Shown here in pieces: positions 46,254-55,095 of a stretch of DNA of 64,000 nt. Under the pieces are notes generated by a model. That model was not told the DNA's origin. It made no database searches and saw nothing but the letters and a program-made list of their open reading frames with translations. Position 1 is the first letter of the stretch; the number at the start of each line of letters is the position of its first letter. The position numbers and the translations under genes were made by a program. The stretch is from Henriciella marina DSM 19595. Its GTDB lineage: Bacteria > Pseudomonadota > Alphaproteobacteria > Caulobacterales > Hyphomonadaceae. The DNA lies in assembly GCF_000376805.1 (NCBI RefSeq), contig NZ_AQXT01000002.1:1798001-1862000 (forward strand), given 5' to 3'.

Positions 46254-47294
46254 TCAGAACCCTCCAAAGCGTGGCAACAGGCCAAAGCTGAGCGCCATAT
46301 AGGTCGCATAGGACAGAAGCAAAACTGCCCCTTCCCAGCGCGCCAGCTTGCGCCCGGTATAGGCAAACAGCACCAGCAGGAACACGGAAAGCGCCAGCGC
46401 GCCCATGTCCTGCGCCGTTACGAGACTGGTCATCTCGCCATACTCCATTGCACTGACATCGACCGGGGCATCGGCAGCAGGCTCCCTGGACGTGATGAGG
46501 CTGAACGGGAAAACGGCTGCTGAAACGCCCATGATGCCAAGGATATTGAAGATGTTCGAGCCAATGACATTGCCGAGAGCGACATCTGCCTTGCCTTTGA
46601 GCGCGGATACGACGGAGGTAACCAGTTCCGGCAGACTGGTTCCGATGGCGACGATGGAGAGCCCGATGACCGTCTCCGAAATGCCGAAAACCCGGGCGAG
46701 GTCTGAACCGCCAGACACAAGAAAACGCGCGCCGAGAATGACGCCTGCAATGCCGCCAAGCGCAAACAGGATCGAAAGCCAGAAAGGCTCGGTCGTCTCG
46801 ACCACTTCGGCTTCGCTAGAATGAAGAGCGCCCGCCGCAGAGTTACGTCGCCGATCGAGCACCACGGACACCACCAGGTACACCGCCAGCACACCAAGAA
46901 AAACCAGGCCCGTGAGGCGCGTGAACCCGTCAATCCAGATCACGGCAGCGAAAAGCGCTGTGACAGCAACCATGAAAAGTCCATCACGGGCCAGCGCTCT
47001 CGGATCTGTGACAATCGGTGAAATCAGACAGGCTGCGCCGATGACAAGCAGCACATTGGCAATGTTGGAGCCGATGACATTACCGATGGAGATACCCACC
47101 GACCCGTCGGAGAGGGCCTGAAGGCTGGTCACGAGCTCCGGCATTGAGGTGCCGAACCCGACAAGTGTGAGGCCGATCAGAAGCTCTGACATGCCGAGCC
47201 TGCGCGCAACGCCGACCGATCCGCGCACGAGAAACTCCCCGCCCGCGAAGAGGAGGACCAGCCCACCAATAATCAGTAGGACCATGATCGTCAT
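46254..47294 (-). CDS. Calcium/sodium antiporter, CaCA family (YrbG-like)
   Basis: 346 residues, ten or eleven membrane segments in two inverted halves. The alpha repeats are GLTLVGFGTSMPELVTSLQA with GNVIGSNIANVLLVIG, and GLSIVAIGTSLPELVTSVVSA with GNVIGSNIFNILGIMG, both with intact acidic residues. It exchanges cations such as Ca2+ for Na+ or H+ across the inner membrane. It is co-oriented with queF and divergent from the NTF2-like lipoprotein, one gene away from the voltage-gated channel. Confidence 0.95.
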   Translation of the reverse strand: MTIMVLLIIGGLVLLFAGGEFLVRGSVGVARRLGMSELLIGLTLVGFGTSMPELVTSLQALSDGSVGISIGNVIGSNIANVLLVIGAACLISPIVTDPRALARDGLFMVAVTALFAAVIWIDGFTRLTGLVFLGVLAVYLVVSVVLDRRRNSAAGALHSSEAEVVETTEPFWLSILFALGGIAGVILGARFLVSGGSDLARVFGISETVIGLSIVAIGTSLPELVTSVVSALKGKADVALGNVIGSNIFNILGIMGVSAAVFPFSLITSREPAADAPVDVSAMEYGEMTSLVTAQDMGALALSVFLLVLFAYTGRKLARWEGAVLLLSYATYMALSFGLLPRFGGF

Positions 47295-47410
47295 AAGCGC
47301 TCAATTCCCAGCCAACCGGCATTTTCCATTGCGCGGCGAACCTATTTCGCGCGCAATTCCCTTACGGGATGAAACCGCTACACTGGTCGCTTGAATGAAA
47401 AGGAAAATCA

Positions 47411-47881
47411 ATGAGTCTTGCACGGCCCGCCCCGCTCCTCGCTGTCATCCTGTTTGCAGCCGGATGTGCCGGATCGCCCAATGCAGGCTCACCAGCCAGT
47501 CCGATGGAGTCGGCATCGACGAGTATCGAAGCTGTGGTCCGCGCACAGGCGGAGGCTTGGAACCGCGGCGATATAGAAAACTTCATGCAGGGCTACTGGC
47601 CGTCACCAGAGCTTCGCTTTGCGTCAGGCGGCACAGTAACGCGCGGGTTCGAGCAGACGCTTGATCGCTACGAGACCCGCTATGCGTCTCGCGAAGCGAT
47701 GGGAAAGCTCTCATTCTCCGAGCTTGAAACCGTGCAGCTTTCGGAAGATGCCGCAGTATTGCACGGGCGCTGGCAGTTGCAGCGCACATCGGACGCGCCG
47801 AGTGGCCTTCTCACGCTCGTATTCCGAAAAATGGATGGCGAGTGGCAGATCATCAGTGACACCACGACCTCGGCTGACTGA
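47411..47881 (+). CDS. NTF2/SnoaL-like (DUF4440-type) lipoprotein
   Basis: 156 residues with a lipoprotein signal (LFAAGCAGS). The mature part is an NTF2-like cone: VVRAQAEAWNRGDIENFMQGYW, RGFEQTLDRYETRY, then beta strands ending LVFRKMDGEWQIISDTTT. Members bind small molecules; some are enzymes. The specific role is unknown. AAAAGGA lies upstream. It precedes the channel gene by 60 bases on the same strand. Confidence 0.88.
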   Translation: MSLARPAPLLAVILFAAGCAGSPNAGSPASPMESASTSIEAVVRAQAEAWNRGDIENFMQGYWPSPELRFASGGTVTRGFEQTLDRYETRYASREAMGKLSFSELETVQLSEDAAVLHGRWQLQRTSDAPSGLLTLVFRKMDGEWQIISDTTTSAD

Positions 47882-47941
47882 TTGCGCATCATCGCTTGCT
47901 CCGACATAGGAAGAGCAGTGGTCTAAAGACGTGGAGGGGAC

Positions 47942-48826
47942 ATGGCGCGCGCGACGCTGGATCTGGAAACACATGCATCCCAGCTCGAAGCGGCAATCGA
48001 GAGCATCTGGTTTCGCAATCTGGTCACCGCGCTGATCATTGTGAACGCGATCATTCTCGGCATTCTGACCTATCAGAACAGACTGCCGGGTACACTCGTA
48101 ACAGCTCTCAACGCCGCCGACCGGGCGATTACTTACATATTCGCTGTCGAGATTCTTCTGAAACTCACCGTCTACAGGTTCCAGTTCTTCAGGTCGGGCT
48201 GGAACTGGTTCGATTTCATCGTGGTCGGCATTTCCATCCTGCCGGGAAGCGAGGCGTTCTCTGTGCTTCGGGCGCTGCGCGTCCTGCGGGTGCTGCGCCT
48301 CTTACATGTCGTGCCCATGATGAAGCGCATCACCGAAGCGCTTTTGAAGGCGCTGCCTGGGATGGGCGCTATCGTCGCGGTGCTCGCGCTGCTGACCTAT
48401 GTCTACGCCGTCATGGCGACGGACCTGTACGGCGATACCGACAATGAAGAAGTGCTGCAGCTCTTCGGAGACCTGCCAAGCTCTGCCTTCTCGCTGTTTC
48501 AGGTGATGACGATGGATGGTTGGCGCTTCGAAGTCGTTCAAAAAGTGATCGATGACGGCCACCCCTGGGCGTGGCTTTTCTTCATGACCTTCATCTTCAT
48601 CGCGAGCTTTGCCGTGCTCAACCTCTTCATTGCTCTTGTGGTCGAGGCACTTGCGGCCGAGCAGAAGGCGGCCACCGAAGAGCTGCTGGAAGACATTGAG
48701 GAGGATGTTGAACATGCCGGCGAGGACCGCGACGAGATGCTGAAACTTCTCTCCTCGATCAGGACTGAAATGGCGGAGCTGCGGGCAGCCCTCACCCAGC
48801 AGGACAGGCCGGAAGACTCCACGTAA
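47942..48826 (+). CDS. Bacterial voltage-gated cation channel (NaChBac/BacNav family), atypical filter
   Basis: 294 residues from ATG 47942 with GGAGGGG upstream. Six membrane segments: S1-S3 about 25-110, the voltage sensor S4 with Arg at every third position (VLRALRVLRVLRLLHVV), S5, the pore helix, and S6 (FFMTFIFIASFAVLNLFIALVVEAL). A C-terminal acidic linker and coiled coil (about 240-285) tetramerise it. The filter is T190-M-D-G-W194, where NaChBac and NavAb have TLESW; a charge-conserving Glu-to-Asp and a Ser-to-Gly change alter ion selection. It may therefore not be Na+-selective. Confidence 0.93.
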   Translation: MARATLDLETHASQLEAAIESIWFRNLVTALIIVNAIILGILTYQNRLPGTLVTALNAADRAITYIFAVEILLKLTVYRFQFFRSGWNWFDFIVVGISILPGSEAFSVLRALRVLRVLRLLHVVPMMKRITEALLKALPGMGAIVAVLALLTYVYAVMATDLYGDTDNEEVLQLFGDLPSSAFSLFQVMTMDGWRFEVVQKVIDDGHPWAWLFFMTFIFIASFAVLNLFIALVVEALAAEQKAATEELLEDIEEDVEHAGEDRDEMLKLLSSIRTEMAELRAALTQQDRPEDST

Positions 48827-48923
48827 TAGAGGGAAATTCTCACAAAGGCGTAATGTTTATTGTTGGCAATTATGAGTATAGGTCACTGTTTACAGCCCCT
48901 GATCGGATTATACTGACACCTTC

Positions 48924-49625
48924 ATGAGCCTTTGGCAGATGCTCATCGATGGCGGAAAGCGCCTCTTTGACCCCGACTCGACCGAAGAGCCGTCCGGGGC
49001 TGAGCAGGGCTGCGCGCCTGATCCGAACGATGTGGGCTTCACAGCCGCTGTCATCGGTCTCAGCGCAAAGATGGCGGCAGCCGATGGCCGGGTCAGCGAC
49101 GCGGAAGTCATGATGTTTTCGCGCATCTTCCGGGCAGCGCCCGAAGATGCCGCCCAGGTCCGCCGCGTCTTCAGCATCGCCAAGCAGACCGTCCGCGGCT
49201 ACGAAGCCTATGCCCGCAAGATCGGCCGAAAGTACAGCGCCAGGCCCTGCCTGCTTGAAGGTGTCCTGGACGGGCTCTTCATGATCGCAGGCGCTGACGG
49301 CGTCGTGACAGACGATGAGCTGCAATATCTGCGCACCGTTGCCGACAGTTTTGGTTTTGACGAGAGCACCTTCCGGCGCATCCGGGCAAGCCATCTCGGG
49401 CCCGATCGCCACGACCCCTATCATATTCTTGGCGTCTCCCATGACGCTGCGTTTGACGATATAAAGCGCGCCTATCGCCGCCTCATGGCGGACAATCATC
49501 CGGATCGGCTTGTCGGCAATGGGGCGCCGCGCGAGTTTGAACTTGCCGCCCATGACAAGGCTGCCGCGATCACCGGCGCCTATGCACGCATCCGTGCAGA
49601 ACGGGGTCTGATTGCGGCAAATTAG
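48924..49625 (+). CDS. TerB-like plus DnaJ domain protein (DjlA-like)
   Basis: 233 residues. Residues about 35-150 are a TerB-like all-helical domain with acidic pairs (AAADGRVSDAEVMMF; IAGADGVVTDDELQYL). A C-terminal J domain (about 165-225) contains DPYHILGVSHDAAFDDIKRAYRRLMADNHPDRL with the HPD motif that stimulates DnaK. Unlike E. coli DjlA it has no obvious N-terminal membrane segment. It follows the channel gene after about 100 bases. Confidence 0.92.
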   Translation: MSLWQMLIDGGKRLFDPDSTEEPSGAEQGCAPDPNDVGFTAAVIGLSAKMAAADGRVSDAEVMMFSRIFRAAPEDAAQVRRVFSIAKQTVRGYEAYARKIGRKYSARPCLLEGVLDGLFMIAGADGVVTDDELQYLRTVADSFGFDESTFRRIRASHLGPDRHDPYHILGVSHDAAFDDIKRAYRRLMADNHPDRLVGNGAPREFELAAHDKAAAITGAYARIRAERGLIAAN

Positions 49626-49694
49626 AGCTTTCCACCGCTCAGAGATTGATTCTGAAGCGTACTGGCTTCACATTCGAGTGCAGGAGACACGCAC

Positions 49695-50003
49695 ATGACA
49701 GCAGCCCGCACCCCTATTTCGGCCGATCTTGTATTGGGTCGCATCGTTTACACCCTGCGCCAGGCCGCACGCTGGATGCTCAAGGGTCTGCTCGCCATCG
49801 CGATTGTTTTCATGGCCGGCGTTATCGCCGTTATTACCGCAGCGGCCGGTCTGTTCATTGCCGCTGTTGCCGTTCTGCTCAAACTGACCACAGGCAAGTC
49901 CGCGCCGCGCCGTCCGCAATATGCAGGTGGTGAAACAAACGAGAGCGGAATCACGCTGGAAGCCCACCGTACCGCACGCGGTTGGACCGTAGAACCGCGC
50001 TAG
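49695..50003 (+). CDS. Small membrane protein, unknown function
   Basis: 102 residues from ATG 49695 with CAGGAGA upstream. A basic amphipathic N-terminus is followed by one long or two short membrane segments (about 28-62, MLKGLLAIAIVFMAGVIAVITAAAGLF...), with a soluble tail. No family recognised. Confidence 0.7.
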   Translation: MTAARTPISADLVLGRIVYTLRQAARWMLKGLLAIAIVFMAGVIAVITAAAGLFIAAVAVLLKLTTGKSAPRRPQYAGGETNESGITLEAHRTARGWTVEPR

Positions 50004-50022
50004 CGTTTAGCCGGCCGGAACT

Positions 50023-51027
50023 TCAGCTTCCGAAAACACTTGCCTGCGCCTTGAACGCGCCGGCGTCCACGACATTGCGCAAGCTCTCCCCCCTCAGAAA
50101 GCTGGACAGGTTCTCGAGGAACTGTTCGTCATTGCGCCGTTCCGTGCCCTCGGTTGTCGAGGCTGTGTGCGGCGTCACCGTCACGCCAGGATGGCTCCAC
50201 AGCGCACTCTCTTCTGGCAATGGCTCCTGACGCGTCACGTCCAGAGAAGCGTGTCCGGGTCTGCCCTTGTCGAGCGCCGCCAGCAGGGCTGTCTCGTCGA
50301 CCAGTGGGCCGCGTCCGACATTGAGGAAAAGGCTGCCGGGCGACATCGCGGCAAAGAACGCCTCATTGGCCATATCTTCGGTTTCAGATGTCAGCGGACA
50401 GCAGAGCAGCACCGCATCGGCCGCCCCGACGTCTTCGGGCGACAGGTGGTCAGGGTGGATCATGTGATCGGCAAAAGGTGAGACAGCGCTCGACCGGCGC
50501 ACCCCTGTCACATGCGCCCCAAGGCCTTTCAGCCGCCGTCCGACATTTTCCCCGATATGGCCAAATCCATAGATTAGCCATCTCGTCTCACCGACTTCCC
50601 TGAACGGTATCTTTTTCCAGTCCCGGTCGGCCTGCTTCTGGCGCCGGGCGGCACCGGCGCCAAAATAGTCGAAAGCCGCCCAGAGCACCCATTCAGCAAT
50701 CGCGTGCGCCTGCACATGGCTCACAGTGTAGATCTCGGCCTTCTCGCCCACCTTCTGCAGGAACTCATTATCGAGGCCGGCGGCATTGGACTGAAACCAT
50801 GAGAGCGGCGCGGCTGAATAGACCGCCTTTGCAAACTCGCGGACCGCAGGACTGAAAAACGAATCCGTGTTGCCATAGGCAATGACACCCTGGCTGCCTT
50901 CCTTGCCCCAAGGCCGCCCGAATTCAGAGCTATCACTGAGTGCGTGAGGTGCTATTTGTTCAGCCAGCGGCTTGAGACGCTCCTCCAGCCGGGAGAATGT
51001 CTTTTCATGAATCAGAAGATCGTACAC
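50023..51027 (-). CDS. D-2-hydroxyacid dehydrogenase, NAD-dependent
   Basis: 334 residues from GTG 51027, supported by GGGAG 6 bases upstream. The NAD-binding motif is IYGFGHIGENVGRRLKGLGAHV. The catalytic Arg is in LNVGRGPLVDE, Glu in LDVTRQEPLP and His in TPHTAS. It acts on a 2-hydroxy/2-keto acid not identifiable from sequence. The first 21 bases overlap the 5' end of the divergent TIGR02301 gene. Confidence 0.92.
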   Translation of the reverse strand: MYDLLIHEKTFSRLEERLKPLAEQIAPHALSDSSEFGRPWGKEGSQGVIAYGNTDSFFSPAVREFAKAVYSAAPLSWFQSNAAGLDNEFLQKVGEKAEIYTVSHVQAHAIAEWVLWAAFDYFGAGAARRQKQADRDWKKIPFREVGETRWLIYGFGHIGENVGRRLKGLGAHVTGVRRSSAVSPFADHMIHPDHLSPEDVGAADAVLLCCPLTSETEDMANEAFFAAMSPGSLFLNVGRGPLVDETALLAALDKGRPGHASLDVTRQEPLPEESALWSHPGVTVTPHTASTTEGTERRNDEQFLENLSSFLRGESLRNVVDAGAFKAQASVFGS

Positions 51028-51462
51028 GTCCTGCTCCCGGCCTTGTTTGGGTTTGCCTTACTGCCACTCCAGAGCGCCCATGGCCAGTATCAGCCCGAAG
51101 GGGAATACGCCGATGTGCGCAGCCAGGACTATCTTCGCGATGTCGTGGCGCTCGCATCGACGCTTGGCTCTGCCCATGCGTTACGGGTGCTCTGCAATGG
51201 CCGCAATGACCAGTACTGGCGCAGCTATATGCAAGAACTGCTCGGCCTGGAGGCCCCCTATCAGGGGCGGCTGAGATCCTCGATGGTTGACGCGTTCAAC
51301 TCCGCCTACTCGGTCGAAGCGGCGCGTCGAAATTCCTGCGATCAGGGCGCTATTTCGGCGGAAAAAGTCTATGCATCGACCGGTGAGCGCCTTGCCAATG
51401 CACTGGTGCAGGCAAACCTGCCTGAAGGGGTGCGAGAGAGTGATCAGGGCGATGACGACTAG
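51007..51462 (+). CDS. TIGR02301 family secreted protein
   Basis: 151 residues from ATG 51007 (GGGAG about 11 bases upstream). Signal peptide about 1-25 (LLPALFGFALLPLQSAHG). The mature part has the TIGR02301 pattern: YLRDVVALASTLGSAHALRVLCNGRND with W-R-S-YMQELL and FNSAYSVEAARRNSCDQ, two conserved Cys. Found in alphaproteobacteria, periplasmic, function unknown. The 5' end overlaps the divergent dehydrogenase and the 3' end overlaps trmJ by 4 bases. Confidence 0.88.
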   Translation: MNQKIVHVLLPALFGFALLPLQSAHGQYQPEGEYADVRSQDYLRDVVALASTLGSAHALRVLCNGRNDQYWRSYMQELLGLEAPYQGRLRSSMVDAFNSAYSVEAARRNSCDQGAISAEKVYASTGERLANALVQANLPEGVRESDQGDDD

Positions 51463-52205
51463 TCGTCCCGCTTGATGCGCGCCTTGCCGCGGCCAATTGC
51501 CAGCGCCTTTACCGCGCCGCGAAAGGTGCGGACCTCCTGGGTGGTCCACTGCCCTCTGATGAATGCGTTCCGCAAATTCCGCGTCATGAGCGGGGTCTTG
51601 TCTGGCGGATGGAAATAGCCAGCGCGCTCTAATTCGTACTCGAAATGCTCAAACATGCCGAAGAGGGCTTCTCTGCTCGCCACGTCGCTCACGCCAGCCT
51701 GTGCGCCCTCGAACCGTCCCTCTTGCCCGGCTGCTTCGCCCCAGGCATGCGCAAAAACGATGACGGCCTGTGAGAGGTTGAGGGAGGCGAACGCCTTGTT
51801 GACCGGATAGGTCATGATCGCATCGCAAAGCGCCACATGATCATTGGACAGGCCCTGGGCCTCATTGCCGAACATTACACCAACCGAAGAGGCCTGCTGC
51901 GCGATAAGATCCACCGCGCCGCTTGCGTTGGTGACCGGTTTTTCCATGCCGCGCGGGCGGGCCGTCGCGGCAACCAGATAGCCCAGGTCGGCGCAGGCGG
52001 CTTCCACGCTGTCATAAGTGGTGACAGAAACCCCCGCCTCAAACGCGCCCGCCGACAGAGGCTCTGCCGCCGGATTGGGCCAGCCATCTCGCGGCGCGGC
52101 AATGCGCAGTTCGGTCAGGCCGAAATTCAGCATGGCACGCGCCGTCGCGCCGATATTCTCTCCGAGCTGCGGCTCAGCCAGAATGATAACAGGGTCCTTC
52201 GTCAT
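51459..52205 (-). CDS. trmJ: tRNA/rRNA methyltransferase, TrmJ-like (SPOUT)
   Basis: 248 residues. IILAEPQLGENIGATARAMLNFGL is the SpoU motif 1, VGVMFGNEAQGLSNDHVALC motif 2 and YPVNKAFASLNLSQAVIVFAH motif 3, forming the knot that binds S-adenosylmethionine. A C-terminal helical extension follows. TrmJ methylates tRNA position 32. It is coupled to the preceding gene by an ATGA overlap. Confidence 0.93.
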   Translation of the reverse strand: MTKDPVIILAEPQLGENIGATARAMLNFGLTELRIAAPRDGWPNPAAEPLSAGAFEAGVSVTTYDSVEAACADLGYLVAATARPRGMEKPVTNASGAVDLIAQQASSVGVMFGNEAQGLSNDHVALCDAIMTYPVNKAFASLNLSQAVIVFAHAWGEAAGQEGRFEGAQAGVSDVASREALFGMFEHFEYELERAGYFHPPDKTPLMTRNLRNAFIRGQWTTQEVRTFRGAVKALAIGRGKARIKRDD

Positions 52206-53641
52206 TCCTCTGAATAGTCTGGCCAGTCGAGCCGGCTCAAGCGTCCGTTGGCGGTAAACTGCGGTTTGAGCCCGGCATCTTCCAGCAGCGCCCGCAAGGC
52301 CGCGCGCGGCTTGTCGAGGTCGTCTTCAACGAGGGCACGCACCCGCTCACGCTGGGCAGGCGCCGCCCCCAGCAATTGAAGCGTTGTGAAATAGACCTGG
52401 CTGTCCACGGTCTTGTCCGGTGTGCGGGACGCCCAGTCGCTGAGCGCATCCCAGAACCCGAACAGGTTTCGCTGGGCGAGGTAACCATCCGTCGCCAGCG
52501 CTATAAAATCGCCGCAGGCATAGGTGCCTGACACCGCGCCGCGTTCAATCGCGGTTTCAAGAGGCCCGCCCTCCAGCGTCGTCACGCAATCTTCAAATGC
52601 CCCTTCATAGACAGACGACAGGAAAGCCTCCGGTGACTGCATCTGCGATGCGATCAATTGATAAGCGATCGAATTGGCAAACCCGCTCTGGATCCATGAG
52701 GCCTCAGGCCCACCAAAAACGATACCATCCCGGGTCTGGAACAGACCGACCAGTTCGCGGATCGTGTACCAGTGCAGATAGGCGAGCGCGTCACTGTTCG
52801 GCGAAGCAAAGCCCTGACCGCCAAGTTCGAGCATGATCTGGCTGTCGAGCACGCTTCCATGCAGCGAGAGCCCCTGCGCCTCTCCGCCCTTATAGGCAAT
52901 AATCAGAGAGATATCGTCGTTGAGATCGCTGCCCCAGTTCGCTTCGAGCAATTTCAGGAAACCCTCAAAGGCGTCTGGCAGGTTCGATTCGATCCAGTCC
53001 GGCAGATAGGGATCGGCCAGCATACTGAAGCCTTCATAGGCCTCGAATTCACCATCGCCGATATAGAGGTATTGATCGCGCACCCTTGCGGTCAGACTGT
53101 CTTCGGCTGCCTGCTGGCTATTCATCACCGGACCATCGGCGATCACCGTGATATCAGTGATCAGCCCAGAAGAGGCGGCGGCGTCGATATTTCCTTCAAG
53201 CGCCTCGACGGCCCCGACATCGCTGAACCCGACCAGCTCGAACTGCGCATCGTGGACAGCAATACCGCCGCCCGTGAAAGTCACGAATGGCGTTGGGTCA
53301 TCCGGCAGCTGTCCGGTAAGAGGGATTATGCTGAACTCGACCTCGCCCAACGGTCCATCGCCAGTGATGACATCAAGGCCGTCCAGTCGCCCGAAGCGCA
53401 CACCCTCTGTCTCGACGGCCCACGTCGCGGGCCGGTAGCCCGTGGTCGAATGAGCAAAGGCGTAAACCGGCTGGGGCGCATCAAAAGTGTATCGAACGAA
53501 CCAGTTGCCGTCGTCCCGCGGGCCGACCTCGACTTTGGCTTGCGCAGCAGGCTGAACGGCTTCTGCTTCCTGGGCCGCTGCAGGCGCCGCAAGAACGCTC
53601 GCAGACAGCGTGGCAGCGACGCAAAGAGAGATGAGTTTCAT
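52202..53641 (-). CDS. Secreted protein resembling a gluzincin peptidase lacking its zinc motif
   Basis: 479 residues with a signal peptide ending AAPAAAQ. The N-terminal half is beta-rich. The segment LAYLHWYTIRELVGLFQTRDG near residue 290 and SWIQSGFANSIAYQLI near 315 sit where M1/M61-type peptidases have the HExxH helix and the WxxEGxA glutamate helix. The histidines and the second Glu are missing, so it is probably non-catalytic. This homology is inferred from spacing and pattern and is not certain. trmJ is translationally coupled downstream. Confidence 0.68.
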   Translation of the reverse strand: MKLISLCVAATLSASVLAAPAAAQEAEAVQPAAQAKVEVGPRDDGNWFVRYTFDAPQPVYAFAHSTTGYRPATWAVETEGVRFGRLDGLDVITGDGPLGEVEFSIIPLTGQLPDDPTPFVTFTGGGIAVHDAQFELVGFSDVGAVEALEGNIDAAASSGLITDITVIADGPVMNSQQAAEDSLTARVRDQYLYIGDGEFEAYEGFSMLADPYLPDWIESNLPDAFEGFLKLLEANWGSDLNDDISLIIAYKGGEAQGLSLHGSVLDSQIMLELGGQGFASPNSDALAYLHWYTIRELVGLFQTRDGIVFGGPEASWIQSGFANSIAYQLIASQMQSPEAFLSSVYEGAFEDCVTTLEGGPLETAIERGAVSGTYACGDFIALATDGYLAQRNLFGFWDALSDWASRTPDKTVDSQVYFTTLQLLGAAPAQRERVRALVEDDLDKPRAALRALLEDAGLKPQFTANGRLSRLDWPDYSEE

Positions 53642-53682
53642 GGGTCTGCCTCAATCATGTGTTGCAGGCGCGAATACCGCTT

Positions 53683-53709
53683 TTGACCATTGCAACCCTT
53701 CTGCTATAG
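53683..53709 (+). promoter_or_regulatory. Promoter of icd, Caulobacter sigma73-like
   Basis: TTGACC (53683-53688) and GCTATAGC (53703-53710) are separated by 14 bases, close to the Caulobacter housekeeping consensus, 40 bases before the start codon. Confidence 0.7.
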
Positions 53710-53748
53710 CCGCCCACAATACAGTGCAACTGAAAGGACTTCCCCGCG

Positions 53749-54963
53749 ATGGCAAAGATCAAGGTCAAAAATCCGGTCGTCGAGCTCGATGGCGATGAGA
53801 TGACCCGCATCATCTGGCAGATGATCAAGGACCGCCTCATTCACCCCTACCTCGATATCGACCTGAAATACTATGATCTCGGTATTGAGAGCCGTGATGC
53901 AACCGATGACCAGATCACCATCGATTCTGCAGAAGCGATCAAGAAATACGGCGTCGGCGTCAAATGTGCGACGATCACGCCAGACGAAGCGCGCGTTGAG
54001 GAATTTGGCCTCAAGAAAATGTGGCGTAGCCCGAACGGCACAATCCGTAACATCCTCGGCGGGGTTGTCTTCCGTGAGCCGATCGTGATCTCGAACGTGC
54101 CGCGTCTGGTGCCGGGCTGGACCCAGCCTATCGTCATCGGTCGTCACGCATTCGGCGACCAGTACCGCGCCACCGACTTCCTCGTTCCGGGCGCCGGCAA
54201 GCTGACCATGAAATGGGAAGCGTCGGACGGGTCCGACTCCAAGGAATACGAAGTCATGGACTTCCCGGAAGCCGGCATCGCGATGGGCATGTACAATTTC
54301 GATGATTCCATCCGTGACTTTGCCCGAGCCTCGTTCAATTTCGGTCTGACCCGCAAATGGCCGGTCTACCTCTCGACCAAGAACACGATCCTGAAAGCCT
54401 ATGACGGCCGCTTCAAGGACCTGTTCCAGGAAGTGTTCGACGCTGAATTTGCTGACGCCTTCAAGGAATTCGGCGGCACCTATGAGCACCGCCTGATCGA
54501 TGACATGGTCGCAGCGGCCATGAAATGGTCCGGCGGCTATGTCTGGGCCTGTAAAAACTATGATGGCGACGTCCAGTCGGACACGGTTGCCCAAGGCTTC
54601 GGTTCGCTCGGCCTGATGACCTCGGTCCTCATGTCGCCAGACGGCAAGACGGTTGAAGCAGAGGCTGCCCACGGCACCGTGACCCGTCACTACCGCAACC
54701 ACCAGAAGGGCGAAGCGACCTCGACCAACTCGATCGCGTCGATCTATGCCTGGACACGTGGCCTCGCGCACCGTGGCCGTCTCGATAACACGCCGGAAGT
54801 GACCAAGTTCGCCGAAGACCTCGAGCAGGTCGTCATCGAAACGGTCGAAAGCGGCAAGATGACCAAGGACCTCGCGCTTCTCATCGGCCCGGATCAGGAC
54901 TGGCTGACGACCGAAGGCTTCCTCGAAGCCGTCGCCGAGAACCTCGAAAAGAAAATGGCGTAA
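53749..54963 (+). CDS. icd: Isocitrate dehydrogenase (NADP+), homodimeric type
   Basis: 404 residues, the eukaryotic-like length. [19 protein letters not shown] at the start, [12 protein letters not shown] (substrate Ser region), [14 protein letters not shown], and [36 protein letters not shown] with the metal-binding Asp residues, then [12 protein letters not shown]. It makes 2-oxoglutarate in the TCA cycle. A strong promoter and a clean terminator make it a single-gene unit. Confidence 0.97.
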   Translation: MAKIKVKNPVVELDGDEMTRIIWQMIKDRLIHPYLDIDLKYYDLGIESRDATDDQITIDSAEAIKKYGVGVKCATITPDEARVEEFGLKKMWRSPNGTIRNILGGVVFREPIVISNVPRLVPGWTQPIVIGRHAFGDQYRATDFLVPGAGKLTMKWEASDGSDSKEYEVMDFPEAGIAMGMYNFDDSIRDFARASFNFGLTRKWPVYLSTKNTILKAYDGRFKDLFQEVFDAEFADAFKEFGGTYEHRLIDDMVAAAMKWSGGYVWACKNYDGDVQSDTVAQGFGSLGLMTSVLMSPDGKTVEAEAAHGTVTRHYRNHQKGEATSTNSIASIYAWTRGLAHRGRLDNTPEVTKFAEDLEQVVIETVESGKMTKDLALLIGPDQDWLTTEGFLEAVAENLEKKMA

Positions 54964-55011
54964 CGCTTCGCGCGTTTGCTAATGATGGCGGCGACGTCAT
55001 CAACAATTAGG

Positions 55012-55048
55012 AGCCCCGGCCGCCTTTGCGCTGCCGGGGCTTTTTTTA
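55012..55048 (+). terminator. Rho-independent terminator after icd
   Basis: AGCCCCGGC (55012-55020) pairs with GCCGGGGCT (55033-55041), then TTTTTT. Confidence 0.92.
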
Positions 55049-55095
55049 ACTCTAATCGTCATGACGACTGTAGATCAGTGCAAGCCTGACCTGGC

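Noticed and set aside
53704-54771. A 355-codon minus-strand frame
   Set aside because: Antisense shadow of icd, with no domain signal.
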